From NCBI RefSeq assembly GCF_049514155.1, contig NZ_JBEKVH010000052.1, forward strand, positions 1 through 22,152: a DNA stretch of 22,152 bases, read 5' to 3'. Each line of letters starts with the position of its first letter. The stretch's first letter is position 1. Made by a program: the position numbers and the translations under genes. The DNA is from Roseiarcus sp049514155. GTDB taxonomy: Bacteria; Pseudomonadota; Alphaproteobacteria; Rhizobiales; Beijerinckiaceae. This document shows positions 6,096 through 15,160 of this stretch, one piece after another. The notes beneath the pieces are model-generated. The model was not told where the DNA came from. It ran no database searches and was given only the letters and a program-made list of their open reading frames with translations.

Positions 6096-7772
6096 ATGGC
6101 GGGAGAAGACGAACTTCCGGCGCGCGAAGCGATGGAATTCGACGTCGTCGTCGTCGGCGCCGGCCCGGCCGGCCTGGCGGCGGCGATCCGGCTCAAGGAG
6201 CTCGACGCCGGAATGTCGGTGGTCGTGGTCGAGAAGGGCTCGGAGGTCGGCGCGCACATCCTCTCCGGCATGGTCTTCGACCCGATCGGGCTCGACCGGC
6301 TGCTGCCCGACTGGCGCAACGATCCCGACCGGCCGCTGAAGACCGAAGTCGCGACCGATCGCTTCCTGTTGCTCGGGCCTTCGGGCGGCGTGCGGCTGCC
6401 CAATTTCATGATGCCGAAGCTGATGAGCAACCACGGCAAGCTCATCGGCTCGCTCGGCGCGGTGACGCGCTGGATGGGCGGCCGCGCCGAGGCGCTCGGG
6501 GTCGAGATCTATCCCGGCTTCGCCGCGGCCGAACTCCTTTACGGCGCCAACGGCGAAGTCGTCGGAATCGCGACCGGCGACATGGGAATCGGCCGCGACG
6601 GCAAGCCGAAGGCGGGCTTCACCCGCGGCATGGCGCTGCACGGAAAATACGTGCTGCTCGCCGAAGGCGCACGCGGCTCGCTCTCCAAGCAGGCGATCGC
6701 CCGTTTCAAGCTCGCCGACGGGCGCGAGCCGCAGAAATACGCGATCGGCCTGAAGGAGATCTGGCGGGTCGAGCCGTCGCAGTTCCAGCCCGGGCTGGTG
6801 CAGCACAGTCTCGGCTGGCCGCTCGGACGCGGCGCCTCGGGCGGCTCGTTCGAATACCATTACGACGACGGGTTGGTGTCGGTCGGCTTCGTCGTCCATC
6901 TCGACTACCAGAATCCGACGCTGTCGCCGTTCGACGAGTTCCAGCGCTTCAAGACCCACCGGCTAATCCGCCCGACGTTCGAAGGCGGCAAGCGCCTTTC
7001 CTACGGCGCGCGCGCGCTGACCGAAGGCGGCTGGCAATCGGCGCCGAAGCTGGTCTTTCCCGGCGGCGCGCTGGTCGGCTGCGCGGCCGGCTTCATGAAC
7101 GTGCCGCGCATCAAGGGTTCGCACAACGCGATGCTGTCGGGCATTCTGGCGGCGGAAACAATCCACGCGGCGCTCGCCGCTGGACGCAGCGGCGACGAGG
7201 TGAGCGACTACGAGGACTCGTGGCGCGATTCCGACATCGGCCGCGACCTCTATCGGGTGCGCAACGTCAAGCCGCTGTGGTCGAAGTTCGGCCTCGCGAT
7301 CGGCGTGCCCTGCGGCGGGCTCGACATGATCACCAACGAGTGGTTGGGGTTGTCGCTGTTCGGCACGGTCAAGCACGGCAAGCCCGACTGCGACACGCTG
7401 AAGCCGATCGCGGCGGTCAAGCCGATCGTCTATCCCAGGCCGGACGGCAAGGTCTCGTTCGACAAGCCGTCGTCGGTCTTCCTCTCCAACACCAATCACG
7501 AGGAGGATCAGCCGGTCCACCTGCGGCTGCGCGATCCGGCGGCGCCGATTCGCGACAACCTGCCCCGTTACGGCGAGCCGGCGCGGCTCTACTGCCCGGC
7601 CGGCGTCTACGAAGTCGTCTACGGCGACGAGGCCAACCGCAAGGATCCGCGCTTCGTCATCAACGCGCAGAACTGCGTCCATTGCAAAACCTGCGACATC
7701 AAGGACCCGGCGCAGAACATCGACTGGACGACGCCGGAGGGCGGCGGCGGACCAAACTACCAGGACATGTGA
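6096..7772 (+). CDS. Electron transfer flavoprotein-ubiquinone oxidoreductase
   Basis: ETF-QO passes electrons from the electron-transfer flavoprotein, reduced by acyl-CoA and other dehydrogenases, to membrane ubiquinone. The 558-residue protein starts with a Rossmann FAD-binding site (VVVVGAGPAGLAAAIRL, 17-33). It contains GAHILSGMVF typical of the family and a PRIKGSHNAMLSG segment. The C-terminal ferredoxin-like domain carries the 4Fe-4S ligands C500 (CPAGVYE), C527, C530 and C533 (CVHCKTCDIKDP), and ends in GGGGPNYQDM as expected. It is a monotopic inner-membrane enzyme without a signal peptide. The ATG at 6096 gives the family length; a second in-frame ATG at 6132 would leave almost no N-terminus before the FAD motif. 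It is divergent from the glycosylase gene, with about 150 bp between them. FixC-type paralogues are less likely because they lack this ferredoxin tail. Confidence 0.95.
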   Translation: MAGEDELPAREAMEFDVVVVGAGPAGLAAAIRLKELDAGMSVVVVEKGSEVGAHILSGMVFDPIGLDRLLPDWRNDPDRPLKTEVATDRFLLLGPSGGVRLPNFMMPKLMSNHGKLIGSLGAVTRWMGGRAEALGVEIYPGFAAAELLYGANGEVVGIATGDMGIGRDGKPKAGFTRGMALHGKYVLLAEGARGSLSKQAIARFKLADGREPQKYAIGLKEIWRVEPSQFQPGLVQHSLGWPLGRGASGGSFEYHYDDGLVSVGFVVHLDYQNPTLSPFDEFQRFKTHRLIRPTFEGGKRLSYGARALTEGGWQSAPKLVFPGGALVGCAAGFMNVPRIKGSHNAMLSGILAAETIHAALAAGRSGDEVSDYEDSWRDSDIGRDLYRVRNVKPLWSKFGLAIGVPCGGLDMITNEWLGLSLFGTVKHGKPDCDTLKPIAAVKPIVYPRPDGKVSFDKPSSVFLSNTNHEEDQPVHLRLRDPAAPIRDNLPRYGEPARLYCPAGVYEVVYGDEANRKDPRFVINAQNCVHCKTCDIKDPAQNIDWTTPEGGGGPNYQDM

Positions 7773-7897
7773 GCGGGGCCGGAGCGCGGCCCGAAACCGC
7801 CACGTTTGCCGACGAAGCTTTCTCCTGTAAGAACGTCGTATCGGCGTCTGGTCGGCGGGCATAAGCCCGGCCGCGCCTCACAAGGGAACACCGCACC

Positions 7898-9682
7898 GTG
7901 CCAGATCGTTTCCTGCCGGTTAGCGCCCGCGCGGCGCTGTTCAGCGCATGGATCGCCGCCGGCGGCGCGCTCGTCGGCGTCGTCGGGGCGCACGCCTCCG
8001 TCGCTGCGCCCGACGTTCCGCCGGTCGAGATCGGCCGCAGCCAGTCTGGAAATTATCTCGCCGCGCTGGTCGCCGGCGCCGATCGCGACACCGCCGCCGC
8101 CGCCGTCTATTCGCGCGAGGCCCTGCGCGGCGATCCGCGCAACGCCGACCTCACCGAGCGCGCCTTCGCCGCCGCGCTCGCCGCCGGCGACGTCGCCGAC
8201 GGCTTTCCGCTCGCCGAGCGGCTGATCGCCCGCGACCCCGCCAACAGCCTGGCGCGACTCGCGCTCGGCGCGCGCGCGCTCGGCGATGGGCAGTATGTCG
8301 CCGCCCGCGCCCAGCTCGCCGCCGGCGAGGCCGGCAAGGCGCATGACGTGACGACGACGCTGCTGACCGCGTGGAGCTACGCCGGCGTCGGCGATCAGCG
8401 GCATGCGCTCGATACGCTCGACCACATTCGCGAGCCGAGCCTGGCGGTGTTCCGCGACTACCACGCCGGCCTGATCGCCGACCTGCTCGGCAACGGCTTC
8501 GAAGCCGAGCGGCGGCTCAAGGCGGCCTACGAAGCCGACAAGAACACTTTGCGTCTGGTCGACGTCTACGCTCGCTTCCTCGCTCGCCACGGCCAGGTCG
8601 ACGCGGCCAAGGCGGTCTTCGCCGATTTCAGCAAGCTGATCCCCAACCATCCATTGGTCGTCAGCGAACTCGCCGACATCGCCGCCGGCAAGCCGCTGGC
8701 GCCGGTGATCCGCAACGCCCGCGACGGCGCCGCAGAAGCGCTCTACGGCCTCGGCGGCGCCGGCACGACCCAGGGCGACGAACTGGCGGCGCTGATCTAT
8801 CTGCGCCTGGCGTTGTTCCTCAGGCCCGACCACGATCTGGCCGCGATCACCGTCGCCAATCTGTTCGAGGACCTCAAGCGCAGCGACGAGGCGATTCAAG
8901 CCTACCAGATGGTTCCCGTCGGCTCGCCGATGCGCGAGAGCGCGGAGATCCAGGTGGCGCTCGAGTTCGACGCGCTCGGCCGCAACGACGACGCGACGGC
9001 GAAGATGAGGGACATCGTCGCCGCCCATCCGAACGACCCGGACGCCTGGAGCGCGCTCGGCAGCCTGCAGCGCTCGGCCAAGGCCTATTCCGACGCCGCC
9101 GATTCCTACGACAAGGCGATCGCACTGGTGGGAACGCCGAATCGCAGCAATTGGACGCTGTTCTATTTCCGCGGCATCTGCTTCGAGCGGTCGAAGCAAT
9201 GGCCGAAGGCGGAAGCCGACTTCAAGAAGGCGCTCGAGCTCTATCCCGACCAGCCGCAGGTGCTCAATTATCTCGGCTATTCGTGGGTCGACCAGGGCGT
9301 CAATCTCGACGAGGCGTTCAAGATGCTGCGCCGCGCCGTCGATCTGAGGCCGAACGACGGCTACATCGTCGACAGCCTCGGCTGGGCGCACTACAAGCTC
9401 GGCCATTATCAGGAGGCGACCGAGGCGCTGGAAAAGGCGATCGACCTCAAGCCGGCCGATCCGGTCGTCAACGATCACCTCGGCGACGCCTATTGGCGCG
9501 TCAACCGCCGCATCGAAGCGCATTTCCAGTGGAACCACGCGCGCGACATGAAGCCGGATCCCGAGGATCTGCCGCGGATCCTCGACAAGATCGAGCACGG
9601 CCTGCCCGACGAGCCGAGCGCGGCGGCGCCGGACGCGTCGCCCGCCGCGGCCCCGGGCGCGACCCAGAGCGGCGGCGGCTAG
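7898..9682 (+). CDS. Exported tetratricopeptide-repeat protein
   Basis: The 594-residue product begins with a probable Sec signal peptide: a hydrophobic stretch at about 12-30 and a likely cleavage near AHA-SVAAP, around residue 33. It should therefore be periplasmic or surface-attached. The rest is TPR solenoid. Recognisable repeats include a PNDPDAWSALGSLQRSAKAY-like unit, YFRGICFERSKQWPKAEADF, VLNYLGYSWVDQGVNLDEAF, IVDSLGWAHYKLGHYQEAT and VNDHLGDAYWRVNRRIEA. The tail is Ala/Pro/Gly-rich and likely disordered. Such proteins scaffold protein-protein contacts; the partner is unknown. The start is GTG at 7898 with AAGGGA at 7882-7887. It ends 2 bp before ispE, so the two are probably cotranscribed. 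I recall this TPR gene beside ispE in other Rhizobiales. Confidence 0.9.
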   Translation: MPDRFLPVSARAALFSAWIAAGGALVGVVGAHASVAAPDVPPVEIGRSQSGNYLAALVAGADRDTAAAAVYSREALRGDPRNADLTERAFAAALAAGDVADGFPLAERLIARDPANSLARLALGARALGDGQYVAARAQLAAGEAGKAHDVTTTLLTAWSYAGVGDQRHALDTLDHIREPSLAVFRDYHAGLIADLLGNGFEAERRLKAAYEADKNTLRLVDVYARFLARHGQVDAAKAVFADFSKLIPNHPLVVSELADIAAGKPLAPVIRNARDGAAEALYGLGGAGTTQGDELAALIYLRLALFLRPDHDLAAITVANLFEDLKRSDEAIQAYQMVPVGSPMRESAEIQVALEFDALGRNDDATAKMRDIVAAHPNDPDAWSALGSLQRSAKAYSDAADSYDKAIALVGTPNRSNWTLFYFRGICFERSKQWPKAEADFKKALELYPDQPQVLNYLGYSWVDQGVNLDEAFKMLRRAVDLRPNDGYIVDSLGWAHYKLGHYQEATEALEKAIDLKPADPVVNDHLGDAYWRVNRRIEAHFQWNHARDMKPDPEDLPRILDKIEHGLPDEPSAAAPDASPAAAPGATQSGGG

Positions 9683-9684
9683 AC

Positions 9685-10566
9685 TTGGCGAACGGTTTGC
9701 CGCGGCTGTGGCGCGCCCCGGCCAAGGTCAATCTGACCCTGCACGTGCTCGGGCGCCGGACCGACGGCTGGCACGAGCTCGACAGCGTGGTCGCCTTCGC
9801 CGGCTGCTGCGATCGACTTGCGTTTGAGCCGGCGGACGCGCTGAGCCTGACGATCGGCGGGCCAACCGCCGCGGCCGCCGGGCCGACCGACGACAATCTG
9901 GTTGTGCGCGCGGCGCGCGCGCTCGCCGAGCGGGTTCCGCGGCTCAGGCTCGGGCGCTTCCATTTGCTGAAAGTCCTGCCGGTCGCCGCCGGCCTCGGCG
10001 GCGGCTCGAGCGACGCGGCCGCCGCGCTGCGCGCGCTCGCCGCAGCCAACGGCCTCGCGCCCGACGATCCGCGCCTGTTCGACGCCGCCGCAGCGGTCGG
10101 CGCCGACGTTCCGGTCTGTCTCGATCCGCGCGCGCGTCCTATGGCCGGCCGCGGCGAGCGGCTCGGCCCGGCGCTGCGTTTGCCGCCGCTGCCCGCCGTA
10201 CTCGCCAATCCCGGCGCGGCGGTCGCCACGCCCGCCGTGTTCGCCGCGCTGGGCCTCGAGCGCGGCGCTTTTCTCGACGCGCCGCCCGCCCCGCGGCTCG
10301 AAGCCGGCTCAGACGCGGCGCGCGCGCTTCAGGCGCTCAAGGCCGGCCGCAACGACTTGCAGGCGAGCGCGATGCGCATCGCGCCGGCGATCGGCGACGC
10401 GTTGGCGGCGCTTACGCGGCTCGACGGCGTGCGGCTCGTGCGCATGTCGGGCTCGGGCGCGACCTGCTTTGCGCTGTTCGACGACCGCCACGCCGCCGCG
10501 CGCGCCGCGCGCGCGCTTTGCGCCGCCCATCCAGGGTGGTGGGTGTGCGCGACCTATCTCAGGTAG
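9685..10566 (+). CDS. ispE: 4-diphosphocytidyl-2-C-methyl-D-erythritol kinase
   Basis: IspE is a GHMP-family kinase that phosphorylates CDP-methylerythritol in the MEP route to isoprenoids, in the cytosol. The 293-residue protein shows APAKVNLTLHV (11-21) with active-site K14, PVAAGLGGGSSDAAAA (99-114, ATP loop), GADVPVCL (139-146) with the catalytic aspartate D141, and MSGSGATCFALF near the end. The substrate motif reads DGWHEL (27-32), whereas most homologues have DGYHEL. No in-frame ATG exists near the start. The TTG at 9685, two bases after the TPR stop, gives the expected N-terminus, and another TTG at 9697 is possible. Translation is probably coupled to the TPR gene. Confidence 0.95.
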   Translation: MANGLPRLWRAPAKVNLTLHVLGRRTDGWHELDSVVAFAGCCDRLAFEPADALSLTIGGPTAAAAGPTDDNLVVRAARALAERVPRLRLGRFHLLKVLPVAAGLGGGSSDAAAALRALAAANGLAPDDPRLFDAAAAVGADVPVCLDPRARPMAGRGERLGPALRLPPLPAVLANPGAAVATPAVFAALGLERGAFLDAPPAPRLEAGSDAARALQALKAGRNDLQASAMRIAPAIGDALAALTRLDGVRLVRMSGSGATCFALFDDRHAAARAARALCAAHPGWWVCATYLR

Positions 10567-10774
10567 CCGTCAAGATCGGAAGCGGGGCGCCCGTCATGAG
10601 CGGCGGGATCACGGTCGCCGCGAAGGTCGCCGATCTGGCAATACGTCGCCAGAAATGGCGGGCCAGCGTTGGGCGCAGAGCGGGCGGCAGACGCAATGTC
10701 GGCGAACTTCGGCGAACCACCGCTTCGCCGCCAGAGCCGGACGTCAGTGCGCGAATTTGACCGCCGGGTCCGCC

Positions 10775-10804
10775 TTTGCCCGCGCGCGGGCGCGGCCCTA
10801 TAAG
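10775..10804 (+). promoter_or_regulatory. Candidate promoter for the lysophospholipase-glycosyltransferase operon
   Basis: TATAAG at 10799-10804 is an AT-rich island in very GC-rich sequence and sits 31 bp before the ATG. TTTGCC at 10775-10780 is 18 bp upstream and is a weak -35. The rest of the 269-bp gap after ispE shows no gene. Confidence 0.4.
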
Positions 10805-10835
10805 ACGGCGTCCGCGCCCGTGCGAGCTTAAGATC

Positions 10836-11798
10836 ATGCGCCTGGTTTCCACGCCGTTTAACCCGACCCCGCCCGGCGCCGTCGTCCACCCGCTGCGCAC
10901 CGCCGACGGCGTGCTGTTGCGCACCGCCCGCTGGACGCCGCCGCACGGCGCGCGCGGCACGGTGGCGATCCTCCCCGGCCGGGCCGAATTCATCGAGAAA
11001 TATTACGAGACGATCCGCAACCTGCTCGACCGCGGCCTTTCGGTGGCGATCTTCGACTGGCGCGGACAGGGCGGCTCGGCGCGCCAGCTCAAGAATCCGC
11101 GCAAAGGACACATCGACGATTTCTCGCTCTACGAGCGCGACTTTTCCGCCTTCGCCAGCGAGGTGCTCGAGGCCTCCTGTCCGAAGCCCTGGTTCGGCCT
11201 CGCCCATTCGATGGGCGCGGCGATCGCGCTGGCGATCGCGCGCGCCGGGCGCTGCCCGCTCGACCGAATGGTGCTGTCCTCGCCGATGATCACGCTCGCC
11301 GGCATGAAGTGGCCGCGCGCGATGCGCGGCTTCGTCGAGGCGCTCGACGCGGTCGGCCTCGGCGGGGCGTTCTCGCGCCGCGGCGGCGCAAAAATCGTCG
11401 CCACCCTGCCGTTCGAAAACAATCAGCTGACCTCCGATCCGGTGCGCTACGCCCGCACCGCGAGCATTGTCGCCGCCAACCCCGAACTCGGCCTCGGCTA
11501 TCCGACCATTGGCTGGCTCGACGCCGCCTTCCGGTTGATGCGTGAATTCGAGGACCCCGACTTCCCGCGCCGGACGCTGACGCCGACGCTGGTCATCGCC
11601 GCCGGCGCCGACCAAGTCACCGACGCGCGCGCCGCCGAGCGATTCGCCTCGCGCCTGCGCGCCGGCCGCACGGTCATCGTCGAAGGGGCCGAGCACGAGC
11701 TGATGGTGGAGCGCGACGTCTTCCGCGATCAGTTCTTCGCCGCGTTCGACGCCTTCGTTCCCGGCGTCGAGGGCGTCAGAGCGCGAGCCGCCTCGTGA
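10836..11798 (+). CDS. Alpha/beta hydrolase, lysophospholipase-like (PldB/COG2267)
   Basis: The 320-residue protein is a serine hydrolase of the Hydrolase_4 (monoacylglycerol lipase/PldB) group. The nucleophile elbow is GLAHSMGAA (121-129) with S125. The oxyanion region reads LPGRAEF (46-52), followed by FDWRGQGGS (73-81). The acid residue is probably in IAAGADQVTD and the histidine in EGAEHELMVE near the C-terminus. No signal peptide is visible, so it should act in the cytosol or at the inner membrane. The real substrate cannot be read from sequence; lysophospholipids or monoacylglycerols are typical of relatives. Its stop overlaps the start of the GT39 gene as GTGA, which ties it to an envelope-glycosylation operon. 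Confidence 0.88.
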   Translation: MRLVSTPFNPTPPGAVVHPLRTADGVLLRTARWTPPHGARGTVAILPGRAEFIEKYYETIRNLLDRGLSVAIFDWRGQGGSARQLKNPRKGHIDDFSLYERDFSAFASEVLEASCPKPWFGLAHSMGAAIALAIARAGRCPLDRMVLSSPMITLAGMKWPRAMRGFVEALDAVGLGGAFSRRGGAKIVATLPFENNQLTSDPVRYARTASIVAANPELGLGYPTIGWLDAAFRLMREFEDPDFPRRTLTPTLVIAAGADQVTDARAAERFASRLRAGRTVIVEGAEHELMVERDVFRDQFFAAFDAFVPGVEGVRARAAS

Positions 11799-13315
11799 AC
11801 TTCGCCAATGCGAGGCCCGGCGTCGAGGACGACGGACGCCGCGGCGCGCTGGCGCTCATCGCCGTCTTCGCACTGGCGCGGCTCGCCTTCGCCGCCGCGC
11901 TCGGCCCCGGTTACGACGAATCCTACACCATCGTCGTCGCCCGACGGCTCGATCTCTCCTATTTCGATCATCCGCCGCTGCATCAATGGCTCGCCCATTT
12001 CGCCGCGCTGATCCTCGGCGAAGGCGCGGCGACGCGACTGCCGTTCGTCCTTTTGTTCGCCGCGACCGGCTGGCTGATGTTCGCGCTGACGCGCCGCCTG
12101 TTCGGCGCGCGCGCCGGCCTGATCGCGCTCGTCGCGCTCAACCTGACGCCGTTCTTCTTCGCTTCCGCCGGGACCTGGGTGGTGCCGGACGGCCCGCTCG
12201 ACTTCGCCCTCGCCGGCGCGGCGGCGACGCTGGCGCGGCTGGCGTTCGACCGGCCGACGCCGCGCGCCGCTTTCGGCCTGTGGCTCGCCGCCGGCCTGTG
12301 GCTCGGGCTCGCCGGCCTGTCGAAATACAACGCCGTCCTGCCGGCGCTCGGAATCGTCGCCTTCGTAGGTCTGGCGCCGGGCCAGCGCCGCTGGTTGGCG
12401 CGGCCCGCGCCTTATCTGGCGGCCGTCGTCGCGCTGGCCGTCGTCGCGCCGGTCCTCGTCTGGAACGCGCGCCACGGCTGGGTCTCGTTCGCCTTCCAGG
12501 GCGCGCGCGCCGAGGCGGCGGGCGGCTGGCGGCCGGATCGGGTCGGGGCGATGGCGATCGGCGAGATCGCCTTTCTGTCGCCCTGGCTCGCCGCGCCGCT
12601 GGTCGCCGCGCTGGTCGACGGCGTGCGGCGCGCAACGCGCGACGAGCGGCGCCTGTTCCTCGTCTGCCTCGCGCTGCCGACGATCGTTGTCTTCACCCTC
12701 ACGCCGCTATGGGGCGCAAAGGGACTGCCGCACTGGACGATGCCCGGCTGGCTGTTCGTCTATCCGCTGGCGGGCGCCTGGCTCGCCCAGCCGCGCGCGG
12801 CGGCGCTCCACCTCGGCAGATGGGCGATCGCCTCGGCCGCGCTGCTCGCCGCGATCGCCGTCCTCCTCGTCGGCCAGGCGGCGACCGGCTTGGCGACGCG
12901 CCTCATTCCGCTGGGCTCGGGCGCGATCGATCCGACGCTCGAAACGCTCGATTGGGGTGCCTTGCGCGCGGCGCCCGGCGTGCAAAACGCCGCCTTCGTC
13001 GTCGCGACCAAATGGATGGATGGCGGCAAGATCGGCCTCGCGCTCGGGCCGGCCAAGCCGGTCTTCGTCTTTTCCGACGACCCGCGCGGCATCGCCTTCA
13101 TCGGCGACAGCGCCGACTTCGTCGGCCAGGACGCCGCGATCGTCGTCGCCTGGGACCGGCGCGAGGCGGCCGAAGCGCGGCTCGCGCCCTATTTCGCCAG
13201 CTTCGGCGCGCCGCAACCCGTGACGTTACAGCGCGGCGGGCGCGACGAAATCGCGCTGGCGGTCATCCCGGCGCGCGGCTTGACGCGCGCCTTTCCCCTG
13301 CCGTATCGGCGTTGA
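11795..13315 (+). CDS. GT39-family membrane glycosyltransferase (ArnT/PMT-like)
   Basis: This 506-residue polytopic protein has about ten hydrophobic helices, starting near residue 17. The first periplasmic loop has GPGYDESYT and, about 15 residues later, FDHPPLHQW. Together these are the acidic catalytic motif and the DHPP motif of bacterial GT39/PMT_2 transferases. These enzymes take a sugar from a polyprenyl-phosphate carrier on the periplasmic side and attach it to a lipid, glycan or protein. The C-terminal ~130 residues form a soluble domain. The GTG start at 11795 overlaps the preceding stop. The next gene supplies a likely polyprenyl-phosphate-sugar synthase and flippase, so the two probably form a donor/acceptor pair. 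The acceptor is unknown. Confidence 0.88.
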   Translation: MNFANARPGVEDDGRRGALALIAVFALARLAFAAALGPGYDESYTIVVARRLDLSYFDHPPLHQWLAHFAALILGEGAATRLPFVLLFAATGWLMFALTRRLFGARAGLIALVALNLTPFFFASAGTWVVPDGPLDFALAGAAATLARLAFDRPTPRAAFGLWLAAGLWLGLAGLSKYNAVLPALGIVAFVGLAPGQRRWLARPAPYLAAVVALAVVAPVLVWNARHGWVSFAFQGARAEAAGGWRPDRVGAMAIGEIAFLSPWLAAPLVAALVDGVRRATRDERRLFLVCLALPTIVVFTLTPLWGAKGLPHWTMPGWLFVYPLAGAWLAQPRAAALHLGRWAIASAALLAAIAVLLVGQAATGLATRLIPLGSGAIDPTLETLDWGALRAAPGVQNAAFVVATKWMDGGKIGLALGPAKPVFVFSDDPRGIAFIGDSADFVGQDAAIVVAWDRREAAEARLAPYFASFGAPQPVTLQRGGRDEIALAVIPARGLTRAFPLPYRR

Positions 13316-13356
13316 GGCCGCCGCGCGAATCGCGCGCGCCATCGAGCGAGCGCGAG

Positions 13357-14481
13357 ATGACATCCGATCCGGCGGCGCCTGAGGTTCGGCCCACCCTTTC
13401 CGTCGTCGTCCCGACCTACCGCGAAGCGGCCAACGTGCCGGCGCTGTTCGAGCGGCTGAAGACAGTTCTCGACGGCCTGCCGTGGGAAATGATCGTCGTC
13501 GACGACAATTCGCCCGACGGCACCGCCGACGTCGCCTTCGCCATCGCCCGCCGCGACCCGCGCCTGCGCTGCATCCGCCGCGTCAACCGGCTCGGCCTCG
13601 CCGGCGCGGTGATCGAGGGCTGGCTGGCCTCGAGCGCCGATATCGTCGCGGTGATCGACGGCGACCTGCAGCACGACGAAAGGATCCTGCCGAAGATGTA
13701 CGCGGCGCTGGTCTCGGGCGAGGGCGACCTCGCGATCGGCACGCGCGTCGCCGACGAAACCGCGCCGGGCGGCCTGTCGCCGGCGCGCCAGAAGCTCAGC
13801 GAGCTCGGCGCCTGGTTCTTCCGCCTGCTGGCGGGAACTTCGGTCAGCGATCCGATGAGCGGCTTTTTCATGGTCCGCCGCGAGATCGTCGCCCAATTGG
13901 CGCCGCAGCTGTCGCCCGACGGATTCAAGATTCTCGTCGACGTGGTGCTGTCGGCCGGCGGACGGCTGAAGATCGTCGAAGTCCCCTATGTGTTCAGGCC
14001 GCGTCAGGCCGGCGAGTCGAAGCTGTCGCCGCTGGTCGGGCTCGACTTCCTCGGCCTCGTCGCCCATCACGCGACCGGCGGACTGCTGCCGATCCGCTTC
14101 GTGCTGTTTGCCTCGATCGGCGCGATCGGTCTCGTCGTCCATCTGCTGGTGCTGACCGGCCTGGTCGAAGCGCTCGGCCTGCAGGATTTCGCCGCCGGGC
14201 AGATCGCCGCGACGATCGTCGCCATGGCCAGCAATTTCCTGCTCAACAACGAGATCACCTATCGCGCCTACCGCTACCGCGGCCTCGGCATGATCGGCGG
14301 CTTCTTGTTGTTCGCCCTGCTGTGCAGCGTCGGCGCGATCGCCAATCTCGACATCGCGTCGTGGCTGTTCCGCGGCCGCAGCGTATGGTGGGTCGCCGGG
14401 CTCGCCGGCGCGCTGGTCAGCGTGGTGTGGAACTACGCGGCGAGCGCGACCTTCGTCTGGCGGCGCCGGCGCGTCGGCTGA
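13357..14481 (+). CDS. Polyprenyl-phosphate glycosyltransferase (GT2) fused to a GtrA flippase domain
   Basis: Residues 13-240 are a GT2 domain of the dolichol-phosphate mannose synthase type: SVVVPTYREAANVP (15-28), VVDDNSPDGTAD (47-58), the metal site DGDLQHDE (101-108), and FRPRQAGESKLS (213-224) before the membrane. Residues about 245-372 form a four-helix GtrA domain beginning IRFVLFASIGAIG and containing ASNFLLNNEITYR. The fused protein should load a hexose, mannose or glucose-like, onto undecaprenyl phosphate in the cytosol and help move the product across the inner membrane. The open frame extends far upstream inside GT39. The ATG at 13357 is chosen because it starts 41 bp after the GT39 stop, gives the normal N-terminus and has GAGCGAG upstream. 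Confidence 0.92.
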   Translation: MTSDPAAPEVRPTLSVVVPTYREAANVPALFERLKTVLDGLPWEMIVVDDNSPDGTADVAFAIARRDPRLRCIRRVNRLGLAGAVIEGWLASSADIVAVIDGDLQHDERILPKMYAALVSGEGDLAIGTRVADETAPGGLSPARQKLSELGAWFFRLLAGTSVSDPMSGFFMVRREIVAQLAPQLSPDGFKILVDVVLSAGGRLKIVEVPYVFRPRQAGESKLSPLVGLDFLGLVAHHATGGLLPIRFVLFASIGAIGLVVHLLVLTGLVEALGLQDFAAGQIAATIVAMASNFLLNNEITYRAYRYRGLGMIGGFLLFALLCSVGAIANLDIASWLFRGRSVWWVAGLAGALVSVVWNYAASATFVWRRRRVG

Positions 14482-14497
14482 GGAAGGGCGGTCTGAC

Positions 14498-15160
14498 GTG
14501 CTGCAGGACGCTTTCGACTCGCTTGCCGACATCGCCTCGCCGCCGTTCCGCAAGGTGGTGGTCAAGTCGCTGGCGCTGACCGCGGCGGCGCTGCTTGTCG
14601 CCTGGTTCGGACTCGACCGGCTGGCGCTTCATTTCGTCGACGTGCAGCCGTCGTGGCTGGCGACGCTGATCGCCTGGCTGATCGGCCTCAGCCTGCTGGT
14701 TGGCGCGGTTTTTCTCGCCGCGCCGGTCGCCTCGCTGGTCGCGAGCCTGTTCTTCGACGAGATCGCCGCCCATGTCGAAGCGCAGGTCGACCCGCTCGGG
14801 GCGCCAGGCCGACCGGCGCCGTTCGTCGAGGCGACGCTGGCGGCGCTGCGCTTCGCCGGCCTGTCGCTCGCCGTCGGGATCGTCTCGCTGATCCTGCTGT
14901 TCGTGCCCGGAATCGGTTTCGCCGCCTGGCTCGCCGCCAACGCCTATCTCTTGGGGCGAGAATATTTCGAGCTGGCGGCGATGCGCTTCCATTCGGCGGC
15001 TCAGGCGCGCGCGCTGCGCCGCCAGCGCGCCGGGATCGTCTTCGCCTACGGCGTGATGATCGCCGTCTTTGTCGCCATCCCGCTGGTCAACCTGCTGACG
15101 CCGCTGTTCGCCACGACGCTGATGGTGCGGCTGCACAAGCGGGTGGCCCGAGCGGGCTGA
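14498..15160 (+). CDS. EI24/CysZ-like integral membrane protein
   Basis: The 220-residue protein belongs to the EI24 domain family (COG2981), whose best-known member, CysZ, is a sulfate uptake protein. Hydrophobic segments lie at about 22-45, 52-85, 118-150 and 178-210. The family motifs FFDEIAAHVEAQ (85-96), FVPGIGF and LGREYFELAAMR are present. The start is GTG at 14498, chosen because AGGAAGGG (14481-14488), which begins on the last base of the previous stop, is correctly spaced. No sulfate-assimilation genes are nearby, so a CysZ role is not supported by context. Its position at the end of the glycosyltransferase operon may reflect envelope function or read-through only. Confidence 0.88.
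   Translation: MLQDAFDSLADIASPPFRKVVVKSLALTAAALLVAWFGLDRLALHFVDVQPSWLATLIAWLIGLSLLVGAVFLAAPVASLVASLFFDEIAAHVEAQVDPLGAPGRPAPFVEATLAALRFAGLSLAVGIVSLILLFVPGIGFAAWLAANAYLLGREYFELAAMRFHSAAQARALRRQRAGIVFAYGVMIAVFVAIPLVNLLTPLFATTLMVRLHKRVARAG

Noticed and set aside
7776..7792. Hairpin just after the ETF-QO stop as a terminator
   Set aside because: The stem is only 5 bp and no T-run follows; such stems are frequent in this base composition.
7805..7833. Promoter for the TPR gene (TTTGCC, 17 bp, TAAGAA)
   Set aside because: Both hexamers are poor matches, so I do not list it as a feature.
7757..9598. A 613-codon minus-strand open frame opposite the TPR gene
   Set aside because: It mirrors the codon structure of the TPR gene and has no recognisable domain or ribosome site.
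10518..10760. An 80-codon frame overlapping the end of ispE
   Set aside because: It starts inside ispE in another frame, has no motif and looks compositional.
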